Shown: positions 51,203-60,258 of the stretch, one piece after another | How the letters are laid out: every line of letters starts with the position of its first letter | Numbering within the stretch: the first letter of the stretch is position 1 | Source: Microbacterium suaedae | GTDB taxonomy: Bacteria; Actinomycetota; Actinomycetes; Actinomycetales; Microbacteriaceae | Length of the DNA stretch: 64,000 nt | NCBI RefSeq assembly: GCF_003254645.1 | Contig: NZ_PNFD01000001.1 | Location: forward strand, 558,001-622,000 | Direction of reading: 5' to 3' | Notes under the pieces: generated by a model | Database searches by the model: none | Seen by the model: the letters and a program-made list of their open reading frames with translations, nothing else | Told to the model about the DNA's origin: nothing | Program-made: the position numbers and the translations under genes

Positions 51203-51751
51203 TCAGCCGGCGGCGCGGAAGATCTCGCGCGCCGTCGGTGCGTCGTCCGGGACGTGCACGCGTTCGATCGCGTCGCCCGCAGCGAGCGTGCCCTTCCGGA
51301 CCACGCGGAAGTAGGTGCCGAGTCGTCGCGCCTCGGCGAAGCGCCTGACCCAGCCCTCGTTCTCCAGCCCCATGCGGCGCGCGAACGTCATGCACGGGCT
51401 GCGCGGCATCGTCGCCTCGATCTCAACGTCGCCGATGCGCCACCGCTCCCCCACGCGCGCGCCCGAGACGTCGATGCCCTTCGTGCGGAGGTTCTCGCCG
51501 AAGAGCGTGCCGTGCGGGATCTCGCGACCCAGCTCGGCCGCCCACCAGTCGGCGTCCTCCTGCGCGTATACGTAGACCGCTTTGTCTTCGCCGCCGTGGT
51601 GCTTCCGGTCGGCCTGCACATCGCCGTAGACACCAAGCGGGCCGACGCGCATGCGCCCCGGCACGGGGCGCTTGTCGATCGCGGTCGTGCCGACGGATCC
51701 GGGATCCGCGTGAAGCCGGTGCACCGCGCAGACCGCGAGGAGGGTGGCCAT
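51203..51751 (-). CDS. MOSC-domain protein
   Basis: 182-aa protein with the MOSC fold (Moco sulfurase C-terminal). Typical motifs are YGDVQADRKHHGGEDKAVYVY and the conserved Cys in PRSPCMTF. It resembles the stand-alone YiiM-like group, molybdenum-cofactor enzymes that reduce N-hydroxylated compounds. It starts with ATG at 51751, 5 nt downstream of the Eis-like gene on the same strand, so the two are probably co-transcribed. Confidence 0.9.
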   Translation of the reverse strand: MATLLAVCAVHRLHADPGSVGTTAIDKRPVPGRMRVGPLGVYGDVQADRKHHGGEDKAVYVYAQEDADWWAAELGREIPHGTLFGENLRTKGIDVSGARVGERWRIGDVEIEATMPRSPCMTFARRMGLENEGWVRRFAEARRLGTYFRVVRKGTLAAGDAIERVHVPDDAPTAREIFRAAG

Positions 51752-51756
51752 GGGTG

Positions 51757-53052
51757 TCAGTACCAGATCGAGAGCCGCGGCGCCGTACGGACGCGGAGGG
51801 CGTCCGAGAGCGCGGCGATCTTCTCCGGATCACCCGCCACCCGGCCTGCGGCCTGGAGAGTCTCGAGGCGCACGGATCCGAGGTAGGCGGCCGAGAGGGC
51901 TCCGATATCGAGGGTCACTTCGGCGCGCTCGCCGTCCGCGAGCGGCTCGACACGGACACCATCGGCGCCCATCTGCGCGACGGTCCAGGCGCCGTCCGCG
52001 AGGCCGATCGGATCCGTCACGCGCAACCGCACGCCGAAGGCCCCCGAAAGCGAGCGCGCACGCAGTGCGGCGGGCACGTCGAGGATTCTCAGCCAGCCGT
52101 GATCGTGCGGCCGCAGCGTGACGCCGCGGGGGTCGGCGACCAGCCACGGCAGGGGATCATCGGTCGCCTGCAGATCGGCTCGGACCGTGCTGACGAGGTC
52201 GTAGGTGATCGCGAAGCGCCAGAGTGCCGCGTGCGCGTCGGGGGTTGCGGCGACGAGATGGCTGATCTCGAGCACGTGGGAGGAGAAGCTCTCGCCGTCA
52301 TTGACACGGAAGGCCATCGCACCGACGAGGGCTCCGGACTCGTCGATGGCGCGAACGCCGCGGATCTGACGGGGCTTGTCGACGCCTTCGACAAGGCCGG
52401 CCCGCTGGCGCCAGCGGTTCGTCCATGCCCTGACATCGCCGGGCCGCTCTGCGAATGTGCGTTCGTGCAACTCCTCGAGATCGGCGGCGACCTGCTCGCG
52501 CTCGACGAACAGCACGCGGACCGCGGGGTCCGTGGCGCCCCATCCCGCGCGGCGCGTGTCGACCGTGATCTCGCTGGCGGGAGCGGCAGGCGCGAAGCCG
52601 TACCTGCCGTAGATCGTCGCCTCGCTCACGGTCAGACCCGCGATCGCGAGGCCCGCGTCCCTCGCCGCCCGCAGCTCGCCCTCGAGCATCGCCCGGGCAA
52701 TGCCGCGACGGCGGTGAGTCGCCGACACCGTCACATCGCTGATCGCCCACATCGGCATCCGGCCGCCGGGAATCGCGAGCGACATGACCCAGGATGCCTC
52801 GGTCGCGACGGGGTAGGGCTGCGCGGCTGTGGGGTCGTAGACGGCGATGGCGCGGCGCGTCTGCTCGAAGAGCTCACGCTCGGCGGCGATCTCGGCGTCC
52901 GTCGGCTCCTCGCCGAGGAATCCGCGCGCCGACGAACGCAGGAAGTCGTCGAGCGCGTCGCCCGAGACGATGCGGTAGTCGAGGCCGCCTTCGGCGAGGC
53001 GGGCGCGGGAGGTCTCGTCAACAGGAACAGTCCGGGCATCGATGTGGCTCAC
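51757..53052 (-). CDS. Eis-like GNAT N-acetyltransferase
   Basis: 431-aa protein with the three-part architecture of the Eis family: two GNAT domains and a C-terminal SCP2-like domain. The acetyl-CoA loop is VTVSATHRRRGIARAML (about residues 108-124), preceded by SWVMSLAIPGGRMPM, followed by ATIYGRYGFAPA. The C-terminus (LSIWY) supplies the terminal carboxylate that relatives use as a general base. Family members acetylate amines, including some aminoglycosides; the natural substrate is unknown. Confidence 0.88.
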   Translation of the reverse strand: MSHIDARTVPVDETSRARLAEGGLDYRIVSGDALDDFLRSSARGFLGEEPTDAEIAAERELFEQTRRAIAVYDPTAAQPYPVATEASWVMSLAIPGGRMPMWAISDVTVSATHRRRGIARAMLEGELRAARDAGLAIAGLTVSEATIYGRYGFAPAAPASEITVDTRRAGWGATDPAVRVLFVEREQVAADLEELHERTFAERPGDVRAWTNRWRQRAGLVEGVDKPRQIRGVRAIDESGALVGAMAFRVNDGESFSSHVLEISHLVAATPDAHAALWRFAITYDLVSTVRADLQATDDPLPWLVADPRGVTLRPHDHGWLRILDVPAALRARSLSGAFGVRLRVTDPIGLADGAWTVAQMGADGVRVEPLADGERAEVTLDIGALSAAYLGSVRLETLQAAGRVAGDPEKIAALSDALRVRTAPRLSIWY

Positions 53053-53117
53053 TCGACCAGCCTACGGAATCCGGAAGATCCCGCGGACGGCGAAGCCGGA
53101 TCCGCCATCAGGCGACG

Positions 53118-53148
53118 GAATCTTCTCGCCCTTTTGGCGGGAAGATTC
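53118..53148. terminator. 31-nt hairpin at the end of rsrA
   Basis: A 13-bp stem (GAATCTTCTCGCC, one G-U pair) with the loop CTTTT. The right arm includes part of the rsrA stop codon. A sister element with nearly the same arms lies at 56520-56550. Confidence 0.8.
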
Positions 53149-53401
53149 AGTGAGGCTCCGCCTGCACGTCCCGTAGCTTCGCGATGACCTGGGTGCGCAG
53201 ATCAGCGGGGGCTGCCTCTTCGCTGCAGGCGCGGTGCACCGCGACCGTCAGGGTACGGGCGACGGTCGCCTCGTCCTGGCACCCGGGGCAGTTCGCGATG
53301 TGCTCCCGGATCTCGGTATGCGCCGTCTGGCAGCAGCCGATCTCGCCACGCACGAATGCCTCGAGGTCGGCGCGCGTCTTCTCACAGCCGCAGTCGCTCA
53401 C
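53147..53401 (-). CDS. rsrA: Zinc-binding anti-sigma factor, RsrA type
   Basis: 84-aa redox-sensitive anti-sigma factor. The ZAS motif HIANCPGC (His34, Cys38, Cys41) plus upstream Cys4/Cys6 and the Cys23-Cys24 pair match the mycothiol-system RsrA group, which holds SigR until disulfide stress oxidises the cysteines. It starts with GTG at 53401, overlapping the sigma gene stop (GTGA). A hairpin at its 3' end probably terminates the transcript. Confidence 0.9.
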   Translation of the reverse strand: MSDCGCEKTRADLEAFVRGEIGCCQTAHTEIREHIANCPGCQDEATVARTLTVAVHRACSEEAAPADLRTQVIAKLRDVQAEPH

Positions 53402-54003
53402 TTTTCCACTCCTGTTCTCGCCGCGGCGATTCCTCGTTCTGCCGCGTATCCCCGCAAGCGCTCGCGCAGCAGCCGCCGGCCGCGGTGCAGACGGCTCATG
53501 ACGGTGCCGATCGGGGTCTTCATGATGTCGGCGATCTCCTGGTAGGCGAATCCCTCGACGTCGGCGAGGTACACCGCCATCCGGAAATCCTCGGGCAGGT
53601 CCTGCAGCGCGTCTTTCACGGCCGATGCCGGCATGTGATCGATCGCCTCGGCTTCGGCTGAGCGGTGGCTCGACGCGGTCGTCGACTCCGCCCCGCCGAG
53701 CTGCCAGTCCTCCAGGTCGTCGATCGCGCCCTGGTAGGGCTCGCGCTGCCGCTTGCGATACCCGTTGATGTACGTGTTCGTCAGGATCCGGTACAGCCAC
53801 GCCTTCAGGTTCGTGCCCTGCGTGAACGTGTGCCACGACGAGTACGCCTTGACGAATGTGTCCTGCACGAGGTCCGACGCATCCTGCGGATTGCGCGCCA
53901 TGCGCATCGCCGCGCCGTACAGCTGGTCCATGTACGGCAGCGCCTGCTCCTCGAACTGTGTCCGAGGGTCAGCGGGCGGGGAGGTCTCGTCGGCTTCGTC
54001 CAT
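53398..54003 (-). CDS. sigR: ECF sigma factor, SigR/SigH type
   Basis: 201-aa RNA polymerase sigma factor for the thiol-oxidative stress response. Region 2 has [33 protein letters not shown] and [19 protein letters not shown]. Region 4 has [40 protein letters not shown]. Starts at 54003 ([10 protein letters not shown]) and 54075 are in frame; the shorter one fits the family better. Controlled by the anti-sigma factor encoded next. I could not place its own GGAAT/GTT-type promoter. Confidence 0.92.
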   Translation of the reverse strand: MDEADETSPPADPRTQFEEQALPYMDQLYGAAMRMARNPQDASDLVQDTFVKAYSSWHTFTQGTNLKAWLYRILTNTYINGYRKRQREPYQGAIDDLEDWQLGGAESTTASSHRSAEAEAIDHMPASAVKDALQDLPEDFRMAVYLADVEGFAYQEIADIMKTPIGTVMSRLHRGRRLLRERLRGYAAERGIAAARTGVEK

Positions 54004-54114
54004 CACCGGCCAGCCTACGCGGGTGCGCGCATCGTGCACGCGCGGGGCTTCCGCAACACACGCCGTGGAAATCATCCGTCACCTCGTCTCGATCCTTCAC
54101 TAGGGTGGAACGCG

Positions 54115-55455
54115 ATGACCACGCGAGGGTATTCCCCCACGTCCGCAGCCCCGACCGATGCGCCCCGGGGTCCGTTCGACGCGCCGACGGCGACGGATCC
54201 GCTGAGCGCGACCGTCACGGTGCCCGGCAGCAAGTCGCTGACCAACCGAGAGCTCATCCTCGCGGCGTTGGCCGACGGGCCGGGCCGCATCGAGGCGCCG
54301 TTGCATTCCGCCGATTCGCATCGCATGGGCGACGCGCTGCGCGCGCTCGGTGTGAAGATCGAGCGCGTATCCGGCGAGAGTCCGTTCGGCGATGACGTCG
54401 AGATCACGCCGTCGCGGGATCTGCGCGGTGGCTGCGAGGTCGACAGCGGCCAGGCCGGCACGGTCATGCGTTTCGTCGCCCCGCTTCTCGGACTCGCCGA
54501 TGGCGATGTGCGGATGACGGCCGATGAGAACGCGCTGCACCGCCCGATGGGCACGATGATCAAGGCACTCCGCGATCTGGGCGTCGACATCGACGACGGC
54601 GGTTCGTGGAGCCTGCCGTTCACGGTCCACGGCCACGGCCACATCCGCGGCGGAGAGCTCGAGATCGACGCGTCCGGATCGAGCCAGTTCGTCTCGGGCC
54701 TCCTGCTCGCGGCCCCCCGCTTCGATGTGGGGCTGCACCTCAAGCACGTCGGCGAGCGCCTGCCGAGCATGCCGCACATCGAGATGACGCTCGAGGCCCT
54801 CTCGCATCGCGGCGTCCACGTCGAGCGCCCGTCCCCGAACGAGTGGATCGTGCCGGCGACGCTGCCGCGCGGGAAGACGATCGCGATCGAGCCCGATCTG
54901 TCGAACGCGGCCCCCTTCCTCGCGGCCGCCATGGTGGCGGGCGGCTCCGTGACGATCCCGTCGTGGCCCGCGCACTCGACGCAGCCGGGCGGCCACCTCA
55001 CCGAGATCCTGTCGCTGCTCGGCGGCCGTGTGACGCGTCGGGGCGGCGCCGTGACCGTGACGGCGGGAAAGACGATCCACGGTGTCGACCTCGACCTGTC
55101 AGCCGTGAGCGAGCTCACTCCGACGCTCGTCGGGCTGGCGGCGTTCGCCGACTCGCCGTCATCGTTCACGGGCATCGGGCACATTCGCCAACACGAGACC
55201 GACCGCATCGCCGCTCTCGTCGAGAACCTTCGCGCGCTCGGCTGCGGCGCCGAGGAACTGCCCGACGGGATCCGCGTGATCCCGTCGGCCCGGATGCACG
55301 GCGGCACATGGAAGGCATTCCACGACCACCGCATCGCCACGACGGGAGCGCTCGTCGGCCTGCGCGTACCCGATGTCGTCATCGATGACATCGGCACGAC
55401 CGGCAAGACGATGCCCCAGTTCGCCTGGCTCTGGCAGCACATGCTCGACGCGTGA
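54115..55455 (+). CDS. aroA: 3-phosphoshikimate 1-carboxyvinyltransferase (EPSP synthase)
   Basis: Sixth step of the shikimate pathway; 446 aa. The PEP/S3P site motifs are VPGSKSLTNRELILAALADG and DSGQAGTVMRFVAPL, followed by SSQFVSGLLLAAPRF, ETDRIAALVENLRALG and the C-terminal FHDHRIATTGAL. It is a class I-like form with Gly at the herbicide-sensitive position (GQAGT). ATG at 54115 lies divergent from sigR. The adjacency of sigR, aroA and rsgA is a common actinobacterial order. Confidence 0.95.
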   Translation: MTTRGYSPTSAAPTDAPRGPFDAPTATDPLSATVTVPGSKSLTNRELILAALADGPGRIEAPLHSADSHRMGDALRALGVKIERVSGESPFGDDVEITPSRDLRGGCEVDSGQAGTVMRFVAPLLGLADGDVRMTADENALHRPMGTMIKALRDLGVDIDDGGSWSLPFTVHGHGHIRGGELEIDASGSSQFVSGLLLAAPRFDVGLHLKHVGERLPSMPHIEMTLEALSHRGVHVERPSPNEWIVPATLPRGKTIAIEPDLSNAAPFLAAAMVAGGSVTIPSWPAHSTQPGGHLTEILSLLGGRVTRRGGAVTVTAGKTIHGVDLDLSAVSELTPTLVGLAAFADSPSSFTGIGHIRQHETDRIAALVENLRALGCGAEELPDGIRVIPSARMHGGTWKAFHDHRIATTGALVGLRVPDVVIDDIGTTGKTMPQFAWLWQHMLDA

Positions 55456-55471
55456 GAATGCGGATCCTGGT

Positions 55472-56521
55472 GTGAGCTGGTGGAACGACGACGTCGACGA
55501 CGATGAGGACGACCTCTTCGACGAGGCCGATGTGCGCGTGCGGCCGAACCCGAAGGCGAATCGTCCGCGCACGAAGCGTCGCCCGACGCACGACGACGCC
55601 GTCACGGGTCGCGTGCTCGGGGTCGACCGCGGGCGCTATCACGTCCTGATCGGCGAAGGCACCTCGAGCGAGCACGAGATCACGGCCGTGCGCGCCCGCG
55701 AGCTGCGGCGGAAGTCGATCGTCACGGGCGACCGCGCGCGCGTCGTCGGCGACACCTCCGGGCGCGAGGGAACGCTCGGGCGCATCATCGGCTTCGAGGA
55801 GCGCACGAGCCTGCTGCGCCGCTCCGCGGACGACACGGATCAGGTGGAGCGCGTGATCGTGGCGAACGCCGACCAGATGCTCGTCGTCGTCGCGGCAGCG
55901 GACCCCCCGCCCCGCCCGCGCCTCGTCGACCGCTATCTCGTCGCGGCGCTCGACGCGGGGATCCGCCCCCTCATGGTGGTGACGAAGACCGATCTCGCGG
56001 ATCCGACCGAGTTTCTCTCACACTTCGAAGGGCTCGACGATCTGCGCGTGTTCCGCTCGGCGCAGGACGCCCCGCCGCTCGCCGAGATCGGGGCCGCTCT
56101 CGCAGGACACTCGACCGTGTTCGTCGGGCACTCCGGCGTCGGCAAGTCGACCCTCGTCAACGCGCTCGTTCCCGACGCCGATCGCGCGACGGGCCACGTC
56201 AACGAGGTCACGGGCCGCGGGCGCCACACATCGTCGTCGACGATCTCGCTGCGCTACCGCGGACCCGAGGGCACCGGCTGGGTCATCGACACCCCGGGTG
56301 TGCGCTCGTTCGGCCTCGGGCACGTCGATCCGGCGAACATCCTCACGGCGTTCCCCGACCTCGACGAGGCGGCCGCCGCGTGCCCGCGCGGCTGCACGCA
56401 CCTCGAAGACGCCCCCGACTGCGCGCTCGATGACGCGGCGCGGGAGGAGCGGATCTCCCCCGCGCGCCTCGCCTCGCTGCGGGGCCTGCTCGACACGGCC
56501 GCCGCGCGGGAGGATTACTGA
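55472..56521 (+). CDS. rsgA: Ribosome small-subunit GTPase A
   Basis: 349-aa circularly permuted GTPase for 30S maturation. An OB-fold (about 40-110) is followed by G4 VTKTDLADP, G1 GHSGVGKSTLVNAL, G3 DTPGVRSFG and a C-terminal zinc finger C-x4-C-x-H-x6-C (CPRGCTHLEDAPDC). The first 20 residues are very acidic (DDVDDDEDDLFDEAD), usual in this phylum. The start is GTG at 55472, 17 nt after aroA. The stop codon lies in the left arm of a hairpin. Confidence 0.94.
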   Translation: MSWWNDDVDDDEDDLFDEADVRVRPNPKANRPRTKRRPTHDDAVTGRVLGVDRGRYHVLIGEGTSSEHEITAVRARELRRKSIVTGDRARVVGDTSGREGTLGRIIGFEERTSLLRRSADDTDQVERVIVANADQMLVVVAAADPPPRPRLVDRYLVAALDAGIRPLMVVTKTDLADPTEFLSHFEGLDDLRVFRSAQDAPPLAEIGAALAGHSTVFVGHSGVGKSTLVNALVPDADRATGHVNEVTGRGRHTSSSTISLRYRGPEGTGWVIDTPGVRSFGLGHVDPANILTAFPDLDEAAAACPRGCTHLEDAPDCALDDAAREERISPARLASLRGLLDTAAAREDY

Positions 56522-56550
56522 ATCTTCTTGCCAAAGGGGCAAGAGGATTC
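56520..56550. terminator. 31-nt hairpin at the end of rsgA
   Basis: A 13-bp stem (GAATCTTCTTGCC, one G-U pair) with the loop AAAGG, overlapping the rsgA stop. It has the same size and nearly the same arm sequence as the element at 53118-53148. The two bracket the rsrA-sigR-aroA-rsgA block. Confidence 0.8.
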
Positions 56551-56572
56551 CGCCGTCCGGCCGAGCTGAGTC

Positions 56573-58162
56573 CTACGTCTCGCTGGAGACCGCGACGAGC
56601 ACCTCGGGCCAGCGGCGATCGAGCACGCGACCGCCCCAGGCGATCCCTCCCCAGACCGCCGCGCCGCCGAGCGCGAGGCCGCAGGCGAGACTGACCCAAC
56701 CGGCCCACGGGAACCACAGTCCCGCGATCCCGAATCCGAGCGCGGGGGCGCCGATGGCGAGAACCGCCGGCACCATGATCACGAGGGCGACGAGCGACTG
56801 AATACCGCCCGACGAGCCGCGCCCAAGCGGATTCGCCTCGGGGGCGGGCGCCCGTCCGGGGAGCCACGCGCCCACGACCGCACCCGCGCCCAGTGCGGCG
56901 AGCACGAGCCCGAGGGACGCTCCGAGACTCGCGGGAAGCAGCGACCAGTCTCCCACCATCCAGCAGGCGAGGACGCAGAGCGCGACGACGACCGGCACCG
57001 CGGTGATCCCGACCCCCAGCACGCGGCCGGCGCGATCGTCGACGCCCCGCACGCCTACCGTCAGGTGCAGGGTGACGGCATCGTGATCGTAGGCGACGTC
57101 CATCTGCACGATGGTCGCGACGATAGCCGCCGCCGTCGCCGGGAGGAAGATCGTCGCGGGAGCAAAGCCGTCGATGTCGCCAGTCATGATCTGCATGACC
57201 TGCAGCAGGCTCAGCATCACGGGCACGAGGATCAGGCCGACGACGTTGGTGATGTGCCGTGGATCCCGCCGCCGGTACCGCAGCGAGCGTGCGGCGATCG
57301 CCCCGACGGGCGTCGACGGAAGCAGGCGGTCGAGCATTCCGCCGCCGCGGATCTGCCCGCCGCCACGGTGCGCGATCGGCGCGACGAGGCGCGCGGCGAG
57401 CATCGCGTGAGCCGCGGCCCAGAGCGCGGCGAGGGTCGCGACCGCGATCGCGAATCGCAGGGCTGCCGCTCCCCAGGCTCCCGCCGCGATCGCAGCGGGC
57501 ACGCCGTACACGGCACCGATCGGCGTCCACGCCAGGGCTTCGGCCACCATTGCCGCACCGCCGAAACCTCCGAACGACAGCGCGGCCATCAGCCCGAGGT
57601 TGATGAGAAGGCCCGAGCAGATCAGCAAGAGGGTGCCGGCGACGACGAGGAGGTCGCGGGAGCGCCGACCGGCGAGCCAGCGCGCGGTGAGACCTCCGAC
57701 GACGCGGGATCCGAGGATGCACGTCGCGAGAGCGGCCGGTGTCAGAAGCGCCGCCGCGACGAGCGCGAGCGGATCCACCGACCAACCGATGAGCATCACG
57801 AGCAGGGCGACCGCCGTCGCGATGCCCCCGATGCCGACGGCGCTCGCCACGACAAGTCCCGGCATCAGGCTTCCCGCGCGCACCGGAAGCAGCGAGAATC
57901 GCTCGGGCGCCATGAGGTCATCGGCCCCGACGATCAGCGCGCCGAGCCACCATCCGGCCGTGAGAACCGATCCGGCGATCACGACCGCGGCGAGCGCGGC
58001 CTCGGGCGCGAACATCCGCATCGCGACGAGGCCCGCTGCGAGTCCGGCGAGGACGCCGAGCGCCGCCAGGCCACCGATGACGAGAGACACGATCATCCAC
58101 GGGTTCCTCGCCAGCTGGTGCCCCAGTTGACGCAGCCGCAGACCTACGAGGAGCGCAGCCAT
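56573..58162 (-). CDS. ABC exporter permease
   Basis: 529-aa membrane protein with about twelve hydrophobic segments in two halves. It lacks EAA loops, as in ABC-2-type exporter permeases. Characteristic stretches are LRLRQLGHQLARNPW at the start, PERFSLLPVRAG, LRYRRRDPRHITNV and VQMDVAYDHDAVTLHLTVGV in the middle. The start overlaps the 3' end of the ATPase gene by 19 nt. Exported substrate unknown; not drug-specific from sequence. Confidence 0.83.
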   Translation of the reverse strand: MAALLVGLRLRQLGHQLARNPWMIVSLVIGGLAALGVLAGLAAGLVAMRMFAPEAALAAVVIAGSVLTAGWWLGALIVGADDLMAPERFSLLPVRAGSLMPGLVVASAVGIGGIATAVALLVMLIGWSVDPLALVAAALLTPAALATCILGSRVVGGLTARWLAGRRSRDLLVVAGTLLLICSGLLINLGLMAALSFGGFGGAAMVAEALAWTPIGAVYGVPAAIAAGAWGAAALRFAIAVATLAALWAAAHAMLAARLVAPIAHRGGGQIRGGGMLDRLLPSTPVGAIAARSLRYRRRDPRHITNVVGLILVPVMLSLLQVMQIMTGDIDGFAPATIFLPATAAAIVATIVQMDVAYDHDAVTLHLTVGVRGVDDRAGRVLGVGITAVPVVVALCVLACWMVGDWSLLPASLGASLGLVLAALGAGAVVGAWLPGRAPAPEANPLGRGSSGGIQSLVALVIMVPAVLAIGAPALGFGIAGLWFPWAGWVSLACGLALGGAAVWGGIAWGGRVLDRRWPEVLVAVSSET

Positions 58163-58941
58163 GCCAGCGTCTCCTCCCCGAGCTCGTAACGGCCGACGAG
58201 GTCGAGGAAGCGGTCCTGCAGCGACGCGCCCGCCCGCACCTCGTCGAGGGTGCCGTCGGCGAGGATCCGCCCGGCCGCGACGATCGCGACACGATCGCAC
58301 AGCGATTCGACGAGTTCCATGACGTGGCTGGACATCACGACCGTGCCGCCACCCGCGGCGAATGCACGCAGGATCTGGCGGATCGTCTCGCCCGAGACCG
58401 GATCGACCGCCTCGAGAGGCTCGTCGAGCATGAGCAGGCGGGGGCCGTGGATGAGGGCGCAGGCGAGGCCGATCTTCTTCCGCATGCCCGCCGAGTAGTC
58501 GACAACGAGCGTGTGCCCCGCGTCGGCGAGACCCAGCGCCTCGAGCAGCTCACCCGCACGCTGCGTGACGTCGGCGTCGGACATACCGTGCAGCAGCCCC
58601 GTGTACCGCAGCAGCTCAGCACCCGTGAGCCGGTCGAACATGCGCGCGCCGTCCGGCAGCACTCCCATGCGCCCCTTCGCGGACGCCGGATCGCTCCACA
58701 CATCGTGGCCGAGCACAGTGGCCGTTCCGGCATCGGGACGGAGGACGCCGGTCGCCATCGACAGGGTTGTCGTCTTCCCCGCACCGTTTGGACCCAGCAG
58801 GCCGAGCATCGCCCCGGCGGGCACGTCGAGCGACAGATCGTCAACGGCCACGAAATCGCCGAATCTCTTGCGCAGACCCCGCAGGGAGAGCACGGGCGGG
58901 GCGATCTCGGCGCCGTTTTCCTGATGCGACAGCTCGGTCAT
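58144..58941 (-). CDS. ABC exporter ATPase
   Basis: 265-aa ATPase of the CcmA/ABC-2 group. Walker A is GPNGAGKTTTLSM, the signature is the divergent YSAGMRKKIGLA, Walker B is LLMLDEPLEAVDPV, and the H-loop is MSSHVMELVE. The Q-loop Gln is not obvious (MGVLPDG), which occurs in this subgroup. The ATG at 58941 is used; a longer upstream frame antisense to bcp is not. It works with the overlapping permease gene downstream. Confidence 0.9.
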   Translation of the reverse strand: MTELSHQENGAEIAPPVLSLRGLRKRFGDFVAVDDLSLDVPAGAMLGLLGPNGAGKTTTLSMATGVLRPDAGTATVLGHDVWSDPASAKGRMGVLPDGARMFDRLTGAELLRYTGLLHGMSDADVTQRAGELLEALGLADAGHTLVVDYSAGMRKKIGLACALIHGPRLLMLDEPLEAVDPVSGETIRQILRAFAAGGGTVVMSSHVMELVESLCDRVAIVAAGRILADGTLDEVRAGASLQDRFLDLVGRYELGEETLAWLRSS

Positions 58942-59046
58942 TCCCCTCACTCTACGGCCGCTCCGGAGGCGCGACCTCCGCCTTCCGGAGGATCTTTGAG
59001 CAGTCACGCCGGGTCGCGCCGCTTGTCCCCCGGATACCCTGGAGAC

Positions 59047-59520
59047 ATGACTGACACGCGCCTCGAAGCAGGATCCCCCGCCCCCGATTTCACGCTCCTC
59101 GACCAGGACGGCGGCTCGGTCTCGCTCGCCGACTTCCGCGGAAAGAAGCTCGTCGTCTTCTTCTACCCGGCCGCGATGACGCCCGGTTGCACGACCGAGG
59201 CCTGCGATTTCCGTGACTCGCTCGCGTCGCTGCAGGGTGCCGGATATGAGGTCATCGGGATCTCGCGCGACGAGCCGGCGAAGCTGAAGCAGTTCGCCGA
59301 GCGCGACGCGCTCACCTACCCCCTGCTGAGCGACCCCGACGCGGCCGTGCACCGGGCCTGGGGCGTGTGGGGCGAGAAGATGAACTACGGCAAGGTCATC
59401 GAAGGCGTCATCCGCTCGACGTTTGTGCTCGACGAGCAGGGCGACATCGCCCTCGCGAAGTACAACGTCAAGGCGACGGGCCACGTCGCGCGCATCCGCA
59501 AGGAGCTCGGGCTGGACTGA
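59047..59520 (+). CDS. bcp: Thioredoxin-dependent peroxiredoxin (BCP/PrxQ)
   Basis: 157-aa atypical 2-Cys peroxiredoxin that reduces hydroperoxides with thioredoxin. The peroxidatic Cys48 and resolving Cys53 are in TPGCTTEACDFRD, with the conserved Thr and Pro. IGISRDEPAKLKQFAE and YPLLSDPD are typical. GGAGA precedes the ATG at 59047. It is divergent from the ABC exporter and 60-odd nt upstream of the TetR gene. Confidence 0.95.
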   Translation: MTDTRLEAGSPAPDFTLLDQDGGSVSLADFRGKKLVVFFYPAAMTPGCTTEACDFRDSLASLQGAGYEVIGISRDEPAKLKQFAERDALTYPLLSDPDAAVHRAWGVWGEKMNYGKVIEGVIRSTFVLDEQGDIALAKYNVKATGHVARIRKELGLD

Positions 59521-59548
59521 GCGCCGGCGCGTCGTCGAATCGCGGCCC

Positions 59549-59597
59549 TTGCGCCAACCGTGAACACGTGTTTACATTCACATGTGAACACGCGTTC
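59549..59597 (+). promoter_or_regulatory. Promoter and double operator of the TetR-ABC operon
   Basis: A -35-like TTGCGC (59549) and -10-like TACATT (59573) with an 18-nt spacer place the mRNA start at about 59584, which is the GTG start codon, so the mRNA is probably leaderless. Two dyads cover this site: GTGAACACGTGTTTAC (59560-59575) and TGAACACGCGTTCA (59585-59598). Their equivalent bases are 24 nt apart. These fit operators for the TetR protein encoded here. Confidence 0.6.
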
Positions 59598-60258
59598 AGA
59601 TTCTTCCGACGGCGGGGCCACAGCCCCGGATCCGATCGTCCTCGCGGCGGTGCACCGCTTCGCCCGCGACGGCTTCTCGGCGCCGCTGCGTCAGGTGGCC
59701 GCAGACGCGGGCGTCAGCGCCGCGCTCATCATGAAGCGCTTCGAGTCCAAGGAGGGGCTACGCACCGCGTGCGATGAGTACGTGCTCGCGTGGATCCGTC
59801 GCGTCAAGGCCGAGAACATGGCGGCCGCCGCCGACGGCCATCTGCTCGCTTCCCTCGCGTCGAGCGACGAACACGCGCCGCTGCTCGTCTACGTTCTGCA
59901 CTCCGTCATGGACGGCGGCGACCTCGGACGTGCGTTCGTCGAGCACATGATCGACGACGCCGAGCAGTATACGGCCGACGCCGTCGCACGCGGCATCGTT
60001 CGCCCGAGCCGCGATGAGAAGGCGCGCGTGCGCTATCTGGTCATGAGCGGCCTCGGCACCTTCCTCCTCTCGCTCCTGCTGCGGCCCGTCGACGACACGA
60101 GCGATCTCGCGGCTGTGACCCGGCGTCTGCAGGAGGAGACGACGCTTCCCATGCTCGAGCTGTACACGGAGGGCATGCTCACGAGCCGGACCGTGCTCGA
60201 CGACTACCTGCGGCACAGCTCCGGCGCAGACACCGACGCTTCGGAGGAAACAGCATGA
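59584..60258 (+). CDS. TetR-family repressor of the ABC exporter
   Basis: 224-aa regulator. The HTH (about residues 18-60) has VLAAVHRFARDGFSAPLRQVAADAGVSAALIMKRFESKEGL, quoted here only as RFARDGFSAPLRQVAADAG and SAALIMKRFESK. The rest is the helical ligand domain. GTG at 59584 is preferred to GTG at 59560 because the latter would lie in the operator and upstream of the predicted mRNA start; no RBS precedes either. The ATPase gene overlaps the stop (ATGA). It probably senses a compound exported by the transporter and represses its own operon. Confidence 0.88.
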   Translation: MNTRSDSSDGGATAPDPIVLAAVHRFARDGFSAPLRQVAADAGVSAALIMKRFESKEGLRTACDEYVLAWIRRVKAENMAAAADGHLLASLASSDEHAPLLVYVLHSVMDGGDLGRAFVEHMIDDAEQYTADAVARGIVRPSRDEKARVRYLVMSGLGTFLLSLLLRPVDDTSDLAAVTRRLQEETTLPMLELYTEGMLTSRTVLDDYLRHSSGADTDASEETA

